Positions 33,570 through 45,665 of a DNA stretch of 64,000 nt are shown piece by piece. The notes under the pieces were generated by a model. That model ran no database searches and was not told where the DNA came from. It was given only the letters and a program-made list of their open reading frames with translations. Positions within the stretch are counted from its first letter, which is position 1; each line of letters opens with the position of its first letter. Position numbers and translations under genes: made by a program. This stretch comes from Mikania micrantha (Eukaryota; Streptophyta; Magnoliopsida; Asterales; Asteraceae): assembly GCA_009363875.1 (NCBI GenBank), contig CM018683.1, forward strand, positions 45,373,711 to 45,437,710, read 5' to 3'.

Positions 33570-33972
33570 GGCTAGTGTTTTTCGATGCTAAATTTCATTT
33601 CCTAGTCAGATTTTCATCCGTAAGGTGTACGCGGTCATATCACTTAGTCCTTTAGGACTAACACTTGATTATTTGGTGGTGTTTACAGGTCAAAAGTAGG
33701 ATTGGATACGAATGGGATGATCGGGATACTAAGGATCGAACCAAGCTTGTAGTAGCATGCTAATGTTTTGACAAAATCAACTTTTGTAAATCATTGTAAA
33801 TGGTTTAAGGGTGGTTAGTGTTAACAAACAACTATGTTTTAGAAGTTTTGAATGTTAAATTAAGATCTAGTTGGGTTATGTAACTCACGTAAATTTGAAA
33901 ATTTTTGGGACATGTTTCGTAAATTCCGCAAATTTGTTTAATGTTATGATATGAGAATTGGGGTGCCACAAG

Positions 33973-33986
33973 TTAGTATCAGAGCC
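33973..33986 (+). other. G3 primer binding site
   Basis: TTAGTATCAGAGCC lies two bases after the LTR end. One base (A for G) differs from the usual initiator-tRNA-complementary TTGGTATCAGAGCC. Confidence 0.8.
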
Positions 33987-34513
33987 AATGGTTTGAGTGA
34001 ATCAATTGGGTGATGGCTCAGTTTATCTCAAACTTTTGTGCTCTTAGTATGGGGAGAAAGGTTCGATCCAATATCCGATCACATAGTCGAAAACCTGAGG
34101 TTAGTAATGTGATTACATTTGATAAGTAAATTGTAATTGATGTATTTTTGCGTGAAAATTGCAATTGATATGTAATTGTAAGTTATGTAATAAAGATTTG
34201 ATACATTTGATAGGTAAATGCATGCGATAATTGTGTGATATGTGAACCGAAACTCTTAACCAAAGTTTTAAATAATGAAGTTAACTAAATAAACATGTGA
34301 TGAGGATATTATTATACCTGGATAGCATAATCATATTGAAGTAACATGGGTATGACCTTAACGAATTCATTTGGAATTTTGGTATAGAATAGTAGGTAAC
34401 GTGGTAGGAGTGTTGGTTGTAAAGTGATCTTTAGGATCTCAGTTTATGGTTTACCTATATACCATGATTTAGATGGTTATACTAATAAACCACTTGGACT
34501 ATTTCAGTATTAA
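33987..34513 (+). other. G3 untranslated leader
   Basis: No frame or repeat of note lies between the primer site and the gag start. It is AT-rich. Confidence 0.6.
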
Positions 34514-35640
34514 ATGGCTGATGAACATGATACCGGGGAGTGTGGTTATGTAGACGAACTCGCTCAAATATGATAAATGGTGAATGAAGAAGTGGCCAAA
34601 GCACTTCAAGCTACCATCCCTACACGTATGGATGGGATGCAAGCTTTGTTACTAGACTCTATCCGACAAGACTTTGCTACGCTTAAAGCAAGTGGCGATG
34701 TTGAACGACCTTCCAGAAAGGTGACTTACAAGGATTTCATGGCATGTAAACCTTTAGAATTCAAAGGTGAATTGGATCCATTACTAAGTCAAAGGTGATA
34801 GCGGATATGGAAGGCACTTTCGAGACGTTCCATAGTGATGCGACAAATGAAGTCCTGTTTGCTGGGAATCAACTTAGGGAGAGAGCTAAAGATTGGTGGG
34901 AACTCCTACATAAGAAGAAATGGAGAGAGGGCGTCAAACGTCTGACTTGGGATAAATTTAAAGAGTTATTCCTTAAACGATTTTTCCCTCAAGCTGCTAT
35001 TGATCGCATAATTGAGGAGTTCCTACATATGCAACACAAAGATGAGAGCATAGACACCATCACTGCGATGTTCTTTGACAAGGCAAGGTTTTGCCCTGAT
35101 CTCTTGCAAATGGAGAGGATGTGGATAAACAGATACCATAGCATGTTGAATACTATGTATCGGGAGTTTTTCACAATGTCAAAATGTGAGACCCTATCAG
35201 AACTTATTGATTGTGCAAGGGAAAGGGAACTGGAGTTAATCTGACAAGAAGAAGGGGAAGAGAAAGGCTGAAAAAGAGGGGGGTCTTCTAAGAAGACAAA
35301 GTTTACAAACTCACCAAAGAAGATTAGTGGGAATCGAGAAGTTCTTCATTGCACAACCTGTGGAAGGAATCATATGGGCAAGTGTTATGCTAAGTCCATG
35401 AAATGTTACAAATGTGGCAAGCAAGGGTATCTCGCTACTCAATGCACAAGTCCACTAAATTTATGTTACAACTGTTATAAGCTCGGTCACAAGAAAGGTG
35501 AATATCCAGAATTAAGAGGACCTGCATCGAGTGGTGGTCATTCAAGGGAAGCGGAAGTGGAAAGAAACTTGAGGTACCTAAACCAAAATGTCAAGCTTTT
35601 CAAATTACTGCTGAAGAAGCCAAGGATGCGGGGGATGCTC
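34514..35640 (+). pseudogene. G3 gag
   Basis: It starts MADEHDTGECGY at 34514, then meets TGA TAA after about nineteen codons. The frame resumes at MVNEEVAKAL and reads KDFMACKPLEFKGE, shifts near 34795, then continues with ERAKDWWELL and LFLKRFFPQAAIDRI. A further change near 35245 leads to the zinc-knuckle region (CYKCGKQGYLATQC and CYNCYKLGHKKGEY). In both knuckles a key position is altered (Y for H in the first, Y for C in the second). Gag would package the RNA; the breaks make it a fossil. Confidence 0.85.
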
Positions 35641-38120
35641 TGACAGGTACCTTTCTAGTAAATTCTATACCCGCTTATGTATTGTTTGATTCGGGAGCTA
35701 GCAAATCTTTTGTATCCACAAAATTCACTCGTCATGCATCTTTTGTATTAGAGAAACCTTAGAAATAGAAGTAGCAGATTCTAAGAATTTCATGGTGTTT
35801 GATGTATATCAAAACTTTAAGATTTCCATAAATGACGAAGATTATATGATTGATCTAATACCCATGTTGTTACGAGAATTTGATGTGGTTGTGGGAATGT
35901 ATTGGTTGTCCTCAAACCAAGCCAATATAGTTTGTAATCGAAAAATAATTCAATTGATGTCACCAAGCATGAGGGAAGTAATCATCCATGGAGAAAAGAG
36001 AGATCGGATAATGATATGCTCAATAATTAAAGCTTTGAAGTATATTAATCGCGAAGGTAAGTCTTATCTAGCCTACGTGATGGATGTGGAGAAAGAAGTG
36101 AAGAAATTAGAAGATATTCCTGTTGTTAGGGACTTTCCGAATGTTTTCCCAGATGATCTACCGGGGGTTCCTCTGGAAAGAGATGTTGAGTTTAGGATAG
36201 ATTTGGTTACTGGAGCTAAGCCGATAATCCAACAGAAATGCAAGAGTTAATGGCACAAATACAAGAACTTTTTGACAAAGTTTTCATCCATCCAAGCATC
36301 TCACGTTGGGGTGCTCTGGTGCTCTTTGTTAAGAAGAAAGATGGGAGTATGAGGATGTGTATGGACTACCGGAAGTTGAACAAGTTAACTATGAAGAACC
36401 GATACCCTCTACTTCGAATTGATGATCTTTTTGACCAATTGCAAGGTGCCAAGTGGTTTTATAAAATCGATATTCAGTCAGGAAATCATCAACTCAAGGT
36501 TAAAAATGAAGATGTGCAGAAGACAGTGTTTCGCACTCGATATGGGCATTACGAATTTCTCGTCATGCCTTTTGGTTTGAAAAATGCACCGGCGACATTC
36601 ATGGATCTAATGAATCCGATGTGTAGACCAATGTTGGATAGATCAGTCATTGTATTCATTGATGATATTCTTGTCTACTCCAAGAATGATCACGCATGTC
36701 ATTTGCGTGAGGAGCTTGAAACAGTCCGTAGGAAGAAATTATATGCGAAATTTTCCAAATGTGCTTTCTGGTTACAAGAAGTATAATTCTTGGGCATGTG
36801 GTGAACGCGAATGGAATTCATCTCGATCCATCTAAAATACAAGTTGTGGCAAAGTGGAGTCCACCTAAGACTCCAACGGAAGTGAGAAGTTTTCTTGACC
36901 TAGCTGGTTATTACAGGCGATTTATACAGGATTTCTCCAAGATTGTTTCATCCTTGGCTAGGCTAACAAGGAAAGGAGTGAAGTGTGAATGGGGAGATTA
37001 TCAAGAACGAGCTTCTCAGGAATTGAAGGTGAAATTGACCCAAGCTCCTGTATTAGCACTACCTGATGGACCCGATGATTCTGTAGTTTATTCCGATGCA
37101 TCATATTCTGGTTTGGGTTGTGTGTTAATGCAATGGGGTAAGGTGATTGCGTATGCTTCAAGACAATTGAATTTGCACGAGGTGAATTACCCAACTCATG
37201 ATCTTGAGCTTGTGGATGTAGTTTTTGCGTTGAAGATATGGAGGCAGCATCTATACAGTGTGAAATGTATCATTTACACCGATCACAAGAGCCTTAAATA
37301 TTTCTTTACTCAGAAAGAGTTGAACATGAGGCAGAGACGGTGGTTAGAGTTAATCAAAGAGTATGATTGTGAAATCCTCTACCACCCTGGAAAGGCAAAC
37401 GTGGTTGTCAATGCCTTGAGTAGAAAGGAATATTCACCTATAAAGGTGAAGGTGATGAAAATTGCGGTCTTACCTGAAATCATAACTCAAATCAAAGAAG
37501 CACAGGTGGAGGCACTCAAAGAAGAAAATTGGAAGAGAGACCGAATAAAAGGGCAAATCCATAACTTGGATGAAGATGAGCAAGGCTTGAAGACAAGGTG
37601 GGGGCGGGTGTGGATACCTCGCACTTGTTCTTTCAAGTCGATTTTGTTGGAGGAAGTTCATAAGTCTAAGTATTTTATCCATCCGAAGCCCACTAAGATG
37701 TATCGTGACCTTCGAAGAAATTATTGGTAGTCGGGAATGAAAAGAGATGTCATGAAATATGTGGAGAAATGTTTGACTTGCATGCAGGTGAAAGCCAAGC
37801 ATCGAAAACCGTATGGAAAGTTACAACCATTGAATATTCCATTATGGAAGTGGGAGCATGTCACAATGGACCTAATCATTTAACTTCGTATGACCAATAA
37901 GGGACGTGATACAATTTGGGTCATTGTGGACAGGTTGACTAAAAGTGCTCACTTCATTATGATACGTGAGACTTATTCTTCGGAGAAGATGGCGGAGGTT
38001 TATATAAAGGAAGGGGTGTCATTACATGAAGTACCTGCGTCTATTGTATCTGATACAGACACCCGGTTTACCTCCCACTTTTGGAGAAAGTTTCTGGAGG
38101 AGTTAGGCACCAAACTCTTA
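35641..38120 (+). pseudogene. G3 pol: protease, RT, RNase H, integrase N-part
   Basis: Protease LFDSGASKSF is followed by a stop near 35761, then FDVVVGMYWLSS. RT: DYRKLNKLTMKNRYPL, FLVMPFGLKNAPATFMDL, and an intact VFIDDILVYSK box. A frame change at about 36785 leads to the RNase H part (VYSDASYSGLGCVLMQ, YPTHDLELVDV) ending NVVVNALSRK. The integrase zinc region (FIHPKPTKMYRDLRRNYW, CLTC) has stops near 37728 and 37880, then DTIWVIVDRLTKSAHF and SDTDTRFTSHFW. It ends at 38120 where C2 inserts and resumes at 50640. Confidence 0.9.
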
Positions 38121-38125
38121 CTAAA
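38121..38125. repeat. Target-site duplication of C2, left copy (CTAAA)
   Basis: CTAAA directly before the C2 left LTR is repeated at 50635-50639 after the right LTR. Confidence 0.95.
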
Positions 38126-38499
38126 TGCAGGTCCCTAATCGGATCAAGAACCGAGCTTTAAGCCTCCAATCTGCATCAAATGACTCTACAACGTGCGGAA
38201 TATGGAATATAATCACAAGAACAAGAAGAAAGATTAAAACTTTGATATATTCAGTGAAGTATAGGAAAAAATGCCTCAATACATCAATAGAGCACGCCTC
38301 GGGAATCCAACCCTAGAATAGTACAAAATACGTCTATTTATACTACTCTAGGAGTACTCGAACCTCTATACACAAAAATGGTTGAGTACTCGATAAACTA
38401 CAGTACACGAAATACTAAGTATACGAAAAAAAACAAAATCAGATCTTTGACTCTTCTCACGTTGACTTTGTCAATTTTCATCTTCAGTTGGGCTCTACA
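38126..38499 (-). repeat. C2 3' LTR (374 bp)
   Basis: The plus strand reads TGCAGGTCCC...GGGCTCTACA, matching 50262-50634. On the minus strand a TATAAATAG box lies at about 38332-38341. Several TCGAA and ACGAAA words are present. Confidence 0.95.
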
Positions 38500-38513
38500 A
38501 ACTCCCCCTAGAC
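38500..38513 (-). promoter_or_regulatory. C2 polypurine tract
   Basis: Minus strand TCTAGGGGGAGTT directly before the LTR start TGTAGAGC. Confidence 0.85.
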
Positions 38514-38521
38514 TGATGAAG

Positions 38522-41500
38522 TCAACCGATGGAAAGCGAGACAGAGTGAGGACCTGCTCCAGGATATAGCTTTAGCTCTATAGCAAATGCGACCACACGA
38601 GTAAATGGCTTATCCTCTTCGTCCCAGTCTCTGTATACTCTGATAGGAGACTCGTGTAGTTTCTGCATGTCTTCCTTGTCGAACTTCAAAAGATCCATCG
38701 GATCAAGTATCATATCAATGTCTTTGATGTCGTCTTTGCTCTGAAGAATCACTGCAGCCAATGTCTTCTCGTCAAAATACCGAGACAGAAAGTTGGCTAA
38801 GGAATTCTCGGGAGCTCGTGATGAGACATGAATGGCCTTCTAGGTATGGGGCGGTGGATATTTGTAGTAGATTCACGGTTCCTTCTTGACTGGATCTTGG
38901 ATACACGTGGAAACGAAGCGCCTTCCTTTGGCTGTCCTCATCACTGGGAAGTCTCTGTCGCATTGATCTTTCAGAAATTTGGCGAACAGATCGGCCTGAT
39001 TGTCTTTCGAGGGATTGAAGAACATAACATTGTTGATGCTCCTAATATCAAACTTTGGCAGTGTGCAAAAATCCCTTGGCCTCTTGAAGTATTCCATCTT
39101 CCCATTCATTATCTTTATCAGATACAAATCTCCGTCTTTATTGTACATCCAGCAGCAAATGTTAGACTTGTCATTGTGAACAGCAAACAAGTCTCTGTCA
39201 TCTGTAATGAACATATGCTCTGGATGTTATTCATTCATTTCCCATAGCCATGTAGCTTTAACTTCTGGAGGAGCATGTGTCCATTCTTTCTGCCAATCAA
39301 ACCAACTGTCAATAACCGTGGCCAACGGGGGAATCTCCTGTCAATCTTTGTTGACATACTTGCGAGCACACAAGGAGTCTACATAGGGGTCTTTGTTGAC
39401 GTTGCCGAGAATAACATTTTATGGTTCTTCCTCTGCAGATGCTCCTGCAGAGGATTCGGCCTTCTCCTTCCTTTCCTGGTCACACACCGCCTCAAATACC
39501 GAGTCCTGAGATACATCGGCGAACAAATCCCCTAGTCCCGCTCCACCGAGCTCTTCACCGAATCCATCGAATAGAAAGTTCTCTGGGAGATCCTCAAATA
39601 AGTCGTCATAGTAGTCCAGAGGCTTCTCCGAGGACTGTTTATTCTCGAAAGCATCGGTATTCTTGGCAGCGTCCTGTGCGCGCTCATCATGTTGCTACCC
39701 TGAGGAATTGGCACCCTGGCCCATATCACCTCGCGCATCGTCATCCTTTTTGTCCTTTCCATTGTCGTCCTTTGCATTGTCGCCATCTTTGTCACCCCCT
39801 AATCATCCTTGGCATTATCGCCATCATTTTCATTCTTGTCATCTTTCTTTTTAGTTTCTTCTTCTTCAACCTCTTCATCATCATCATCTTCATCCTCATC
39901 AAGCTTTAACCCTGTCAGCTTCTCAAAAGCTTTTGTCAGACGCTTATTCTGCCTCTCCAGACGGTCAACATCAGGTATTTGTCTTTGAAACATCTCACAA
40001 ACTCTGACCAATGCACCTTGTAGCTAATGAATCTTGTCGTCTTTGGTGATGGAGTCTTGTTCCAGCAGAAAAACTGTGTCCTGTAGCCATACGATATCTA
40101 CTGGAGATCCCTCAAGCGCATAAGGCGAAGGTGTATGCATGTGTGCCTTGCCTTTGTCTCTCCGACTCCTGCCTGGTGATGGTGGTGGCTCTGTGTGAGG
40201 AATGCGGAAATGAGTGTGAGATGGTGATGATGTAGTTTGGGTGGCATCTGATGTGGAGAAAGGTGGTGGTGGTGGTGGAACAGGAATTTGGGTGGCGGTT
40301 ATGGGTTTAGAGGGTTTAGTGGGTGGTTTTTGTTTAGGTGGTTGTGGTGGTTTTGGCTGTGTGGGTGGCTTAGGCTGTGTTGGTGGTATAGGCTGTGTTG
40401 GTGGTATAGGCTGAACAGGAGGTGGAGTGGACTGTGCATGAGGTGGAGGTGGTGGAATCTGAATATAAGGTGGAGTAGGTTGTATAGGAGGTGGAGGTGG
40501 AGGAGGCTGAGCGGGAGTCGAGGAGGATGATCCTGCTATCTTCTTCAGCAACCTGGGATCCTTAGGCCGCTTTGATATCATCTTCAGTCTTTTCTTCTTC
40601 CGCGAAGACTCAGGAGTTGGCATGTAATCCCCGTCCTGAATGTCTTCTTGTTCTGCTCTGGTGAGTGGTGGGATGATCGACTCCTTCTCTGTAATCAGAA
40701 TCTCATCACTAGATGATGATGACGACTCAGAGACGAGTTCCTCGGCAGTTGCGCTGGTCTAAGTTCCTGTGCTAGTAGGAGGGAAGTCGTGCTCTTCGGC
40801 AACGATAGCAAAAGGTGTTCCCTGTTCTTCCACAATTGCGTCATCTCCAACAAATCTGCCAAACTTGATCAGAGGCCGTTCCACGACATACTGTTTCTTG
40901 CCTTGCTTGTTCATCATCATATGAGAAAATGTCTTCTCTCATCCTCTTGATCCCGAGAGTGCCGATGGTGGGAACAAGGTTTGGATGCCTCTTCTTGATA
41001 ACAATCTGGATGAAGCGGGGAAAGGCCAGAAATCTTTCCTTTCACTTTCCCTTGATGCTGGCGTGCATATCGCGAAAGATCAACCTAGAGTAGTTGAAAT
41101 CCATGCCCAAAGCCAGTGCCACCAAACATGAACTGAGGGTCTCATTCAGCACATCATAATCGCCTTCCTTACAGACAAACACTGGGCTACCACATGTGCG
41201 AGATATCTCCAGTACGGGTGCAGCAGCTTCTTCTCCGTAGAAGGGTAGTCACCCTCATGACCCATCTAATATACCCTCCTGTGAACCAAGTCATGGTCAA
41301 GCTCAACAGGATCGGTTGCCTTGTCTCCAAACTGTAAGCATTCCTTTAGAATCTGCTCTGTAATGACAACAGGTTGGCCTTGAACCTTGCCAATCAAAGC
41401 GACTGTGCCGTTAGCATCTGTGCACTCAGTGATCGTGTTCCAGAAGTCCTGGATAAACTCGGCAATGATCTCGGGATGTTCCATGATGGCATACTTCACC

Positions 41501-41610
41501 GGAGACAATATAAGCCCATCCACCAGGCTCTTGAACATAGCATGCTTCACTAGTGGATCTCCCACAAAGGCAGACATGTTATGGTCGGAGACAAACCTCA
41601 AATCAACCAT
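38522..41610 (-). pseudogene. C2 extra 3' ORF (env-position ORF of SIRE-type elements), broken
   Basis: Starts MVDLRFVSDHNMSAF at 41610 and reads about 114 residues (SPVKYAIMEHPEIIAEFIQDFW, VALIGKVQGQPVVITEQ) to a stop at 41266. It continues in shifted frames, including LALGMDFNYSRLIF and FPRFIQIVIKKRHPNL. Next come a proline-rich stretch with PPTQPIPPTQPK-like repeats (40024-40623), a coiled-coil-like segment (DRLERQNKRLTKAFEKL) followed by an acidic run (39799-40011), a basic/Met-Thr-rich frame, and a C-terminal part with DRDLFAVHNDKSNICCW and DKPFTRVVAFAIEL ending at 38522. I recall similar N-termini in Asteraceae copia elements. I see no signal peptide or membrane segment, so an envelope role is not supported. 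Function unknown. Confidence 0.6.
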
Positions 41611-43550
41611 CTGAAATAAGCAAAGTCAAGTCAGTCAAAATTAGAGTAAAACTCAAAGGTTAAAAGTCAAATTTCAAGTTTGGATTCCAAGACTTGCACA
41701 AAATCACGAAATCGGAAACAGTTCAACACTTAGGGTGTTCAGGAAGTTTGAGGTGTTCTCGAAGTTTAGAATGTAGTCGAAAATAGAACAGTATTTGAAA
41801 ATTGGGTTCTATTCAAAATTTGAATTGTATTTGAAAATTGGGTCCTATTCAAAATTTGAATCGTATTCGAAATTTGTATTCGAAACTGGTATTCGAAATT
41901 CAAAAATTCGAGCATCATAACTTCTTCAATTTTGCTCCTTATAACACCCAATTATACTCGAAATGCTTGGAATTAGGAGGCGACCAACATATAAGAAGAT
42001 CCCCTTCTAATTTTGAGGTTTTCGAGGTGGTTTGTCCAAGATTCCCACTGTTAATGGAATGAAGTACTCGAAATCCGTTTTTGACTCATAACTTTTTATT
42101 CAACAGACAAAACTTCGTCAACATCTGTACCTATGTTCGCCTATATATGATCTACAAAATGGTTGGAGTGGATTTTGAAAACTGTGTAAGAAAATTGAGA
42201 TCGCCTATGGAAAAAGAAAATCGTATACGAAATGGAATGGTACTCAATTTGGTCATACTCGGTCTATTTATAGGCTGAGTTCGAGTACACGATTTTCGTG
42301 TCCTAGAAATCGAGTATAATTTCGAGTAAATTATTATTTTTTAAAATTTTTCTAACTTTTTCTGAATAAAGTAAAATAAAATAAAATAAACTCATAAACT
42401 TTGGAGGAGTTCAAACTTGAGTCGGATCAATTTCGTGGGATCAAATCTATATCAAAAGTTTGACCACCTTAAAATAATTTCTTATGAACCTCAACCTTAA
42501 AATAATTATACCCCACCAATAATTTCCATTCGTTAATCCGTAATTAAAAAAATAAGACTTATGATCAAAAGTTTTTCTAACGGTTTTTTCTAAAACTACC
42601 TTTGGAAAGTTTATGAATAGTCAGACTGTATAACCAGATTAACATGCAACCTATCAATTTTGTGAAATCTTTTGTTTCAAACTTTGATTGTGTTTTAACG
42701 AACTTAAAAGGTTTTGACAGAGTTTAAGATGAGAAAAGAAAAGAACACATCGATTAGATTATAATCAAGAACAAGAAGGGGTACCATCATCTTTGTGCTC
42801 ATTGGCATCTTTTACCTTACTAATTTGCAGGCACATTGGCCTTAACGTCACACATCCAAGTCTTTGCTTACTCAAAACAGAGGATGCTTCAGTAAGTATT
42901 TCCCGCTCTTTGTTTGCACAAAACATGGAAAATACCCGAGTTTTTCAAAATAGTTTCAAGTTTATCGAAACACAATCTCGTTTTGACTTAAAGATTTATG
43001 CAAAAAGTCAAATAGTTGTTACATCAATCCGGTTATCTGATTTTCTTTACTTCTCACTTATTTATTTAGATATTAATATTTTTGAATGATCATGTTCATT
43101 TCTTTCATTTTGGAAAAACTTGTTTTAATTTCTTAGTGAATTATATTTATCCAAAGTTGTTATTCCTTAGAAATTACTTTTAGGTAGTGAATTTTTGAGT
43201 GTCAGAAATCATTTCACTTCCCAGATTGAACCACTTTACTTAACCATCCAAATCAAAATCTTTATGTATTTTTCTTAAACTTTGAGAATGTAAAATATTT
43301 TTGTTGTTTTCTCAAAATTCACTTCCCCCAAATTTGTAGATCATCTTATACTGACTCAAAAACCAAAAATCTTGTTGTTGTTTTTGTAAATGTTGACTCA
43401 AATACCGAAAATCGTTTTGTTGTTTTTGTAAATTTAGACTCAAAGACTGAAAATCTTTTTGTTGTTTTTGTAAATTTTCTCCCCCTAAATTTGTGATATA
43501 AAAATTAAAGTAAAACAAAACACGAATTTTACAATATTTACAAAACTGTT
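41611..43550 (-). other. C2 spacer between RNase H and the extra ORF
   Basis: About 1.9 kb without a credible gene. 41740-42310 is rich in TTCGAA, TACTCGAA and ATTTGAA words. A 42-bp minisatellite lies at 43353-43478. The frames at 42793-43089 and 43312-43518 are low-complexity or unsupported. Confidence 0.6.
43353..43478 (-). repeat. Three-unit 42-bp minisatellite
   Basis: Units start at 43353, 43395 and 43437. On the minus strand each 42-bp unit would encode a 14-residue QKQQxDFxxLSxxL pattern. It is just downstream of the RNase H stop. Confidence 0.85.
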
Positions 43551-43898
43551 TTAATCAAAACTTATTAGTTTGAGAGATGCAAGGAGATGGTGAAATCGAG
43601 CTGTGTTGAATGGTTTCGTGAAAAGATCCGCCAGATTATCATGTGTGTGAACCTTTTCAAGATGAATCAGTTTCCGTTCAAAACAGTCGCGGATAAAGTG
43701 AATCCGGATATCAATGTGTTTAGTTTTGGAGTGTTGTACTGGATTCTTGACTATCTGAAGGGCAGCTTCATTGTCACAATAGATAGGAGAGTTAATAAAA
43801 TTCAAACCGTAATCGAGGAGTTTTTGTTGCATCCATATAACCTGAGAACAGCAACTGGAAGCAACAACATACTCTGCTTCCGCAGTGGATGTGGACAC
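43551..43898 (-). pseudogene. C2 RNase H
   Basis: STSTAEAEYVVASSCCSQ, then YCDNEAALQIVKNPVQHSKT and KHIDIRIHFIRDC, ending near FTKPFNTARFHHLL: the standard second half of copia RNase H. The first half (LHAYSDSDFGGCNLDRKST) is at the end of the RT frame, and a frame change near 43900-43925 separates the two. With RT it would remove template RNA during cDNA synthesis. Confidence 0.85.
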
Positions 43899-43919
43899 AG
43901 TTGTTTGTTTCTTGCATTG

Positions 43920-45155
43920 CTAAGAGACAAGGCGATCTCCTAAGTATTGGCATCCTCCCATTGTTGATTTCCTGTCTAAATTACAACCACCAAAATCACT
44001 GTCAGAGTAAGCATGTAAACGAAACTCAGAGTTCTTGGGGTACCACAAGCCGAGATGAGGTTTCCCGACAAGGTAACGAAAGATCCTCTTGACAGCGATC
44101 ATGTGAGAAGCCTTCGGATTTGCCTGATATCTGGCACACTGACATACGGAGAACATGATGTCTAGTCGGCTGGCGGTCAGGTACAACATTGAGCCAATCA
44201 TCGAGCGGTAGAGGTGCTGATCAACGTCTTCACCATCAGAATCCAAAGTTAAGACCGGAGGAGCAGCCATAGGAGTAGATGCAGGCTTGGATTCCAGCAT
44301 CTTGAACTTTGTCAGAATATCAGTAACATATTTTCCTTGATAAATCAGCATGCCCTTCGGATCTTGCTTTACCTGAAGACCCAAGAAGAAGGTCATTTCT
44401 CCCATCGCACTCATCTCAAACTTTTTCTTCATCACTGCTTCAAATTCTCTGCACTGCACCGAGCTTGTGGAGCCAAAAATAATATCGTTCACATAGATTT
44501 GGACGAGAATCAGATCATCCTTATCCTTGCGAACAAACAATGTTTGGTCAATGGCTCCACGGGTATATCCATGAACAAACAGTGTTTGGTCGGGATGCTG
44601 TGAATCCTCGAACCTTGGGCGCTGGCACACATAAATCTCGTCTTTGACCTTTCCATACAAGAAGGAAGTCTTCACATCCATTTGATACACTGTGAAGTTC
44701 ATGTAGGAAGCATAGGCCAAGAAGATCCGTATAGCCTCAAGTTTTGCGACTCGTGCAAAGAGTTTTTCATAGTCGATCCTCTCTTGTTGGTAGAAGCCTT
44801 GAACTACCAAACATGCCTTATTCCTCATGATTACTCCCGAATCATCCCTTTTGTTTCTGAAGACCCATCTGGTTCCAATTGGCAGCTTCCCCTTGGGCAA
44901 TGGAACCAGATTCCACACTTTGAACTTCTGAAACTACATCAGCTTTTCCTGCATCGCCTTGACCCAGCTTGACTCCTTAAGAGCCATCTTGACATTCTTA
45001 GACTTGACATGCGAAATAAAACAAGAATACAAACAAGAATTAATCGGACCTGGTTGACTTTGTGAGATAGTACTTTCAGGCAAGGTGTTCTGAGCTGGAA
45101 TGGACCGGCTTCGTGTGAGAACTCCTTCTAAAAGAGGTCCAATAATGTTTTCCAC
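43920..45155 (-). pseudogene. C2 reverse transcriptase
   Basis: The N-terminal part (ESSWVKAMQEKL, near 44934) is frame-broken from VWNLVPLPKGKLPIGTRWVF. Further on come VYQMDVKTSFLYGKV, IYVNDIIFGS and LGLQVKQ, and the frame runs into the RNase H start. Two faults matter. Asn replaces the first Asp of the YVDD box (codon 44487-44489). The segment that normally carries the KALYGLHQAPRAWY motif is missing; in its place a 19-bp near-duplicate sits at 44531-44549 and 44573-44592 (GAACAAACAATGTTTGGTC). It cannot encode a normal RT. Confidence 0.9.
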
Positions 45156-45665
45156 AGGATGATTGTTGTTGATTCTTAACTTCCTCCACAGCCAGATTAT
45201 CGAGCAAATTGTTGATGCGGTTCATCTGGTCATCACTTGAGGAAGAAAGGTTATCAACTGGAGCTGTTTTACTAGCTTTGGCTCCATGATCCACACAATG
45301 TTCCTCAGGAATGTAGTCTAAGAACAGTGGATTATTAAAGGTTTGGTGGGAAGAAGATGAAGCTTGATCTGTCTCTGGGATTGGCTGAACTGACTGAGAA
45401 GTATCCGGATCTGATGGGATGACTTCAATGATCGGGGTTAGCTGAACTGGAGGGGCCTGATCGTACATTCCTGGAGGGTCAACCGTCAGAAGCTTGGGAT
45501 CACATGGAACTTAGTCAACTGATAGTCTACGTCATCACCCTTGTAGAAGTTGTCAGTTGGTTCAAATGGTCCTGCACTCTCTGATGAAGTGTTGAAGGTC
45601 TCGAAAGTAGAATCATACTGAAATAACCAATTTGGACCAGAGCCGGCATCGGTGTTATTCATCTC
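45076..45665 (-). pseudogene. C2 integrase C-terminal and IN-RT linker, decayed
   Basis: Ser/Pro-rich frame (SDPDTSQSVQPIPETDQASSSS) with shifts on both sides, between the integrase core and RT. The position and low complexity fit the variable C-terminus of copia integrases. No catalytic motif. Confidence 0.55.

Larger units (their letters stand above)
31793..33970 (+). repeat. G3 5' LTR (2178 bp)
   Basis: Starts TGTAACGCCCCGATTTAAC and ends GGGGTGCCACA. It matches 51464-53626, including a phased hairpin array and a second series of short inverted repeats. CTAG|GTATGT near 32157 and GTTTACAG|GT near 33688 look like splice sites and are kept in both LTRs. Confidence 0.9.

Noticed and set aside
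40024..40623. Proline-rich frame as a host cell-wall (extensin-like) gene
   Set aside because: It lies inside C2 in line with the extra ORF, has no signal peptide, and the repeats are PPTQP-like and not SPPPP.
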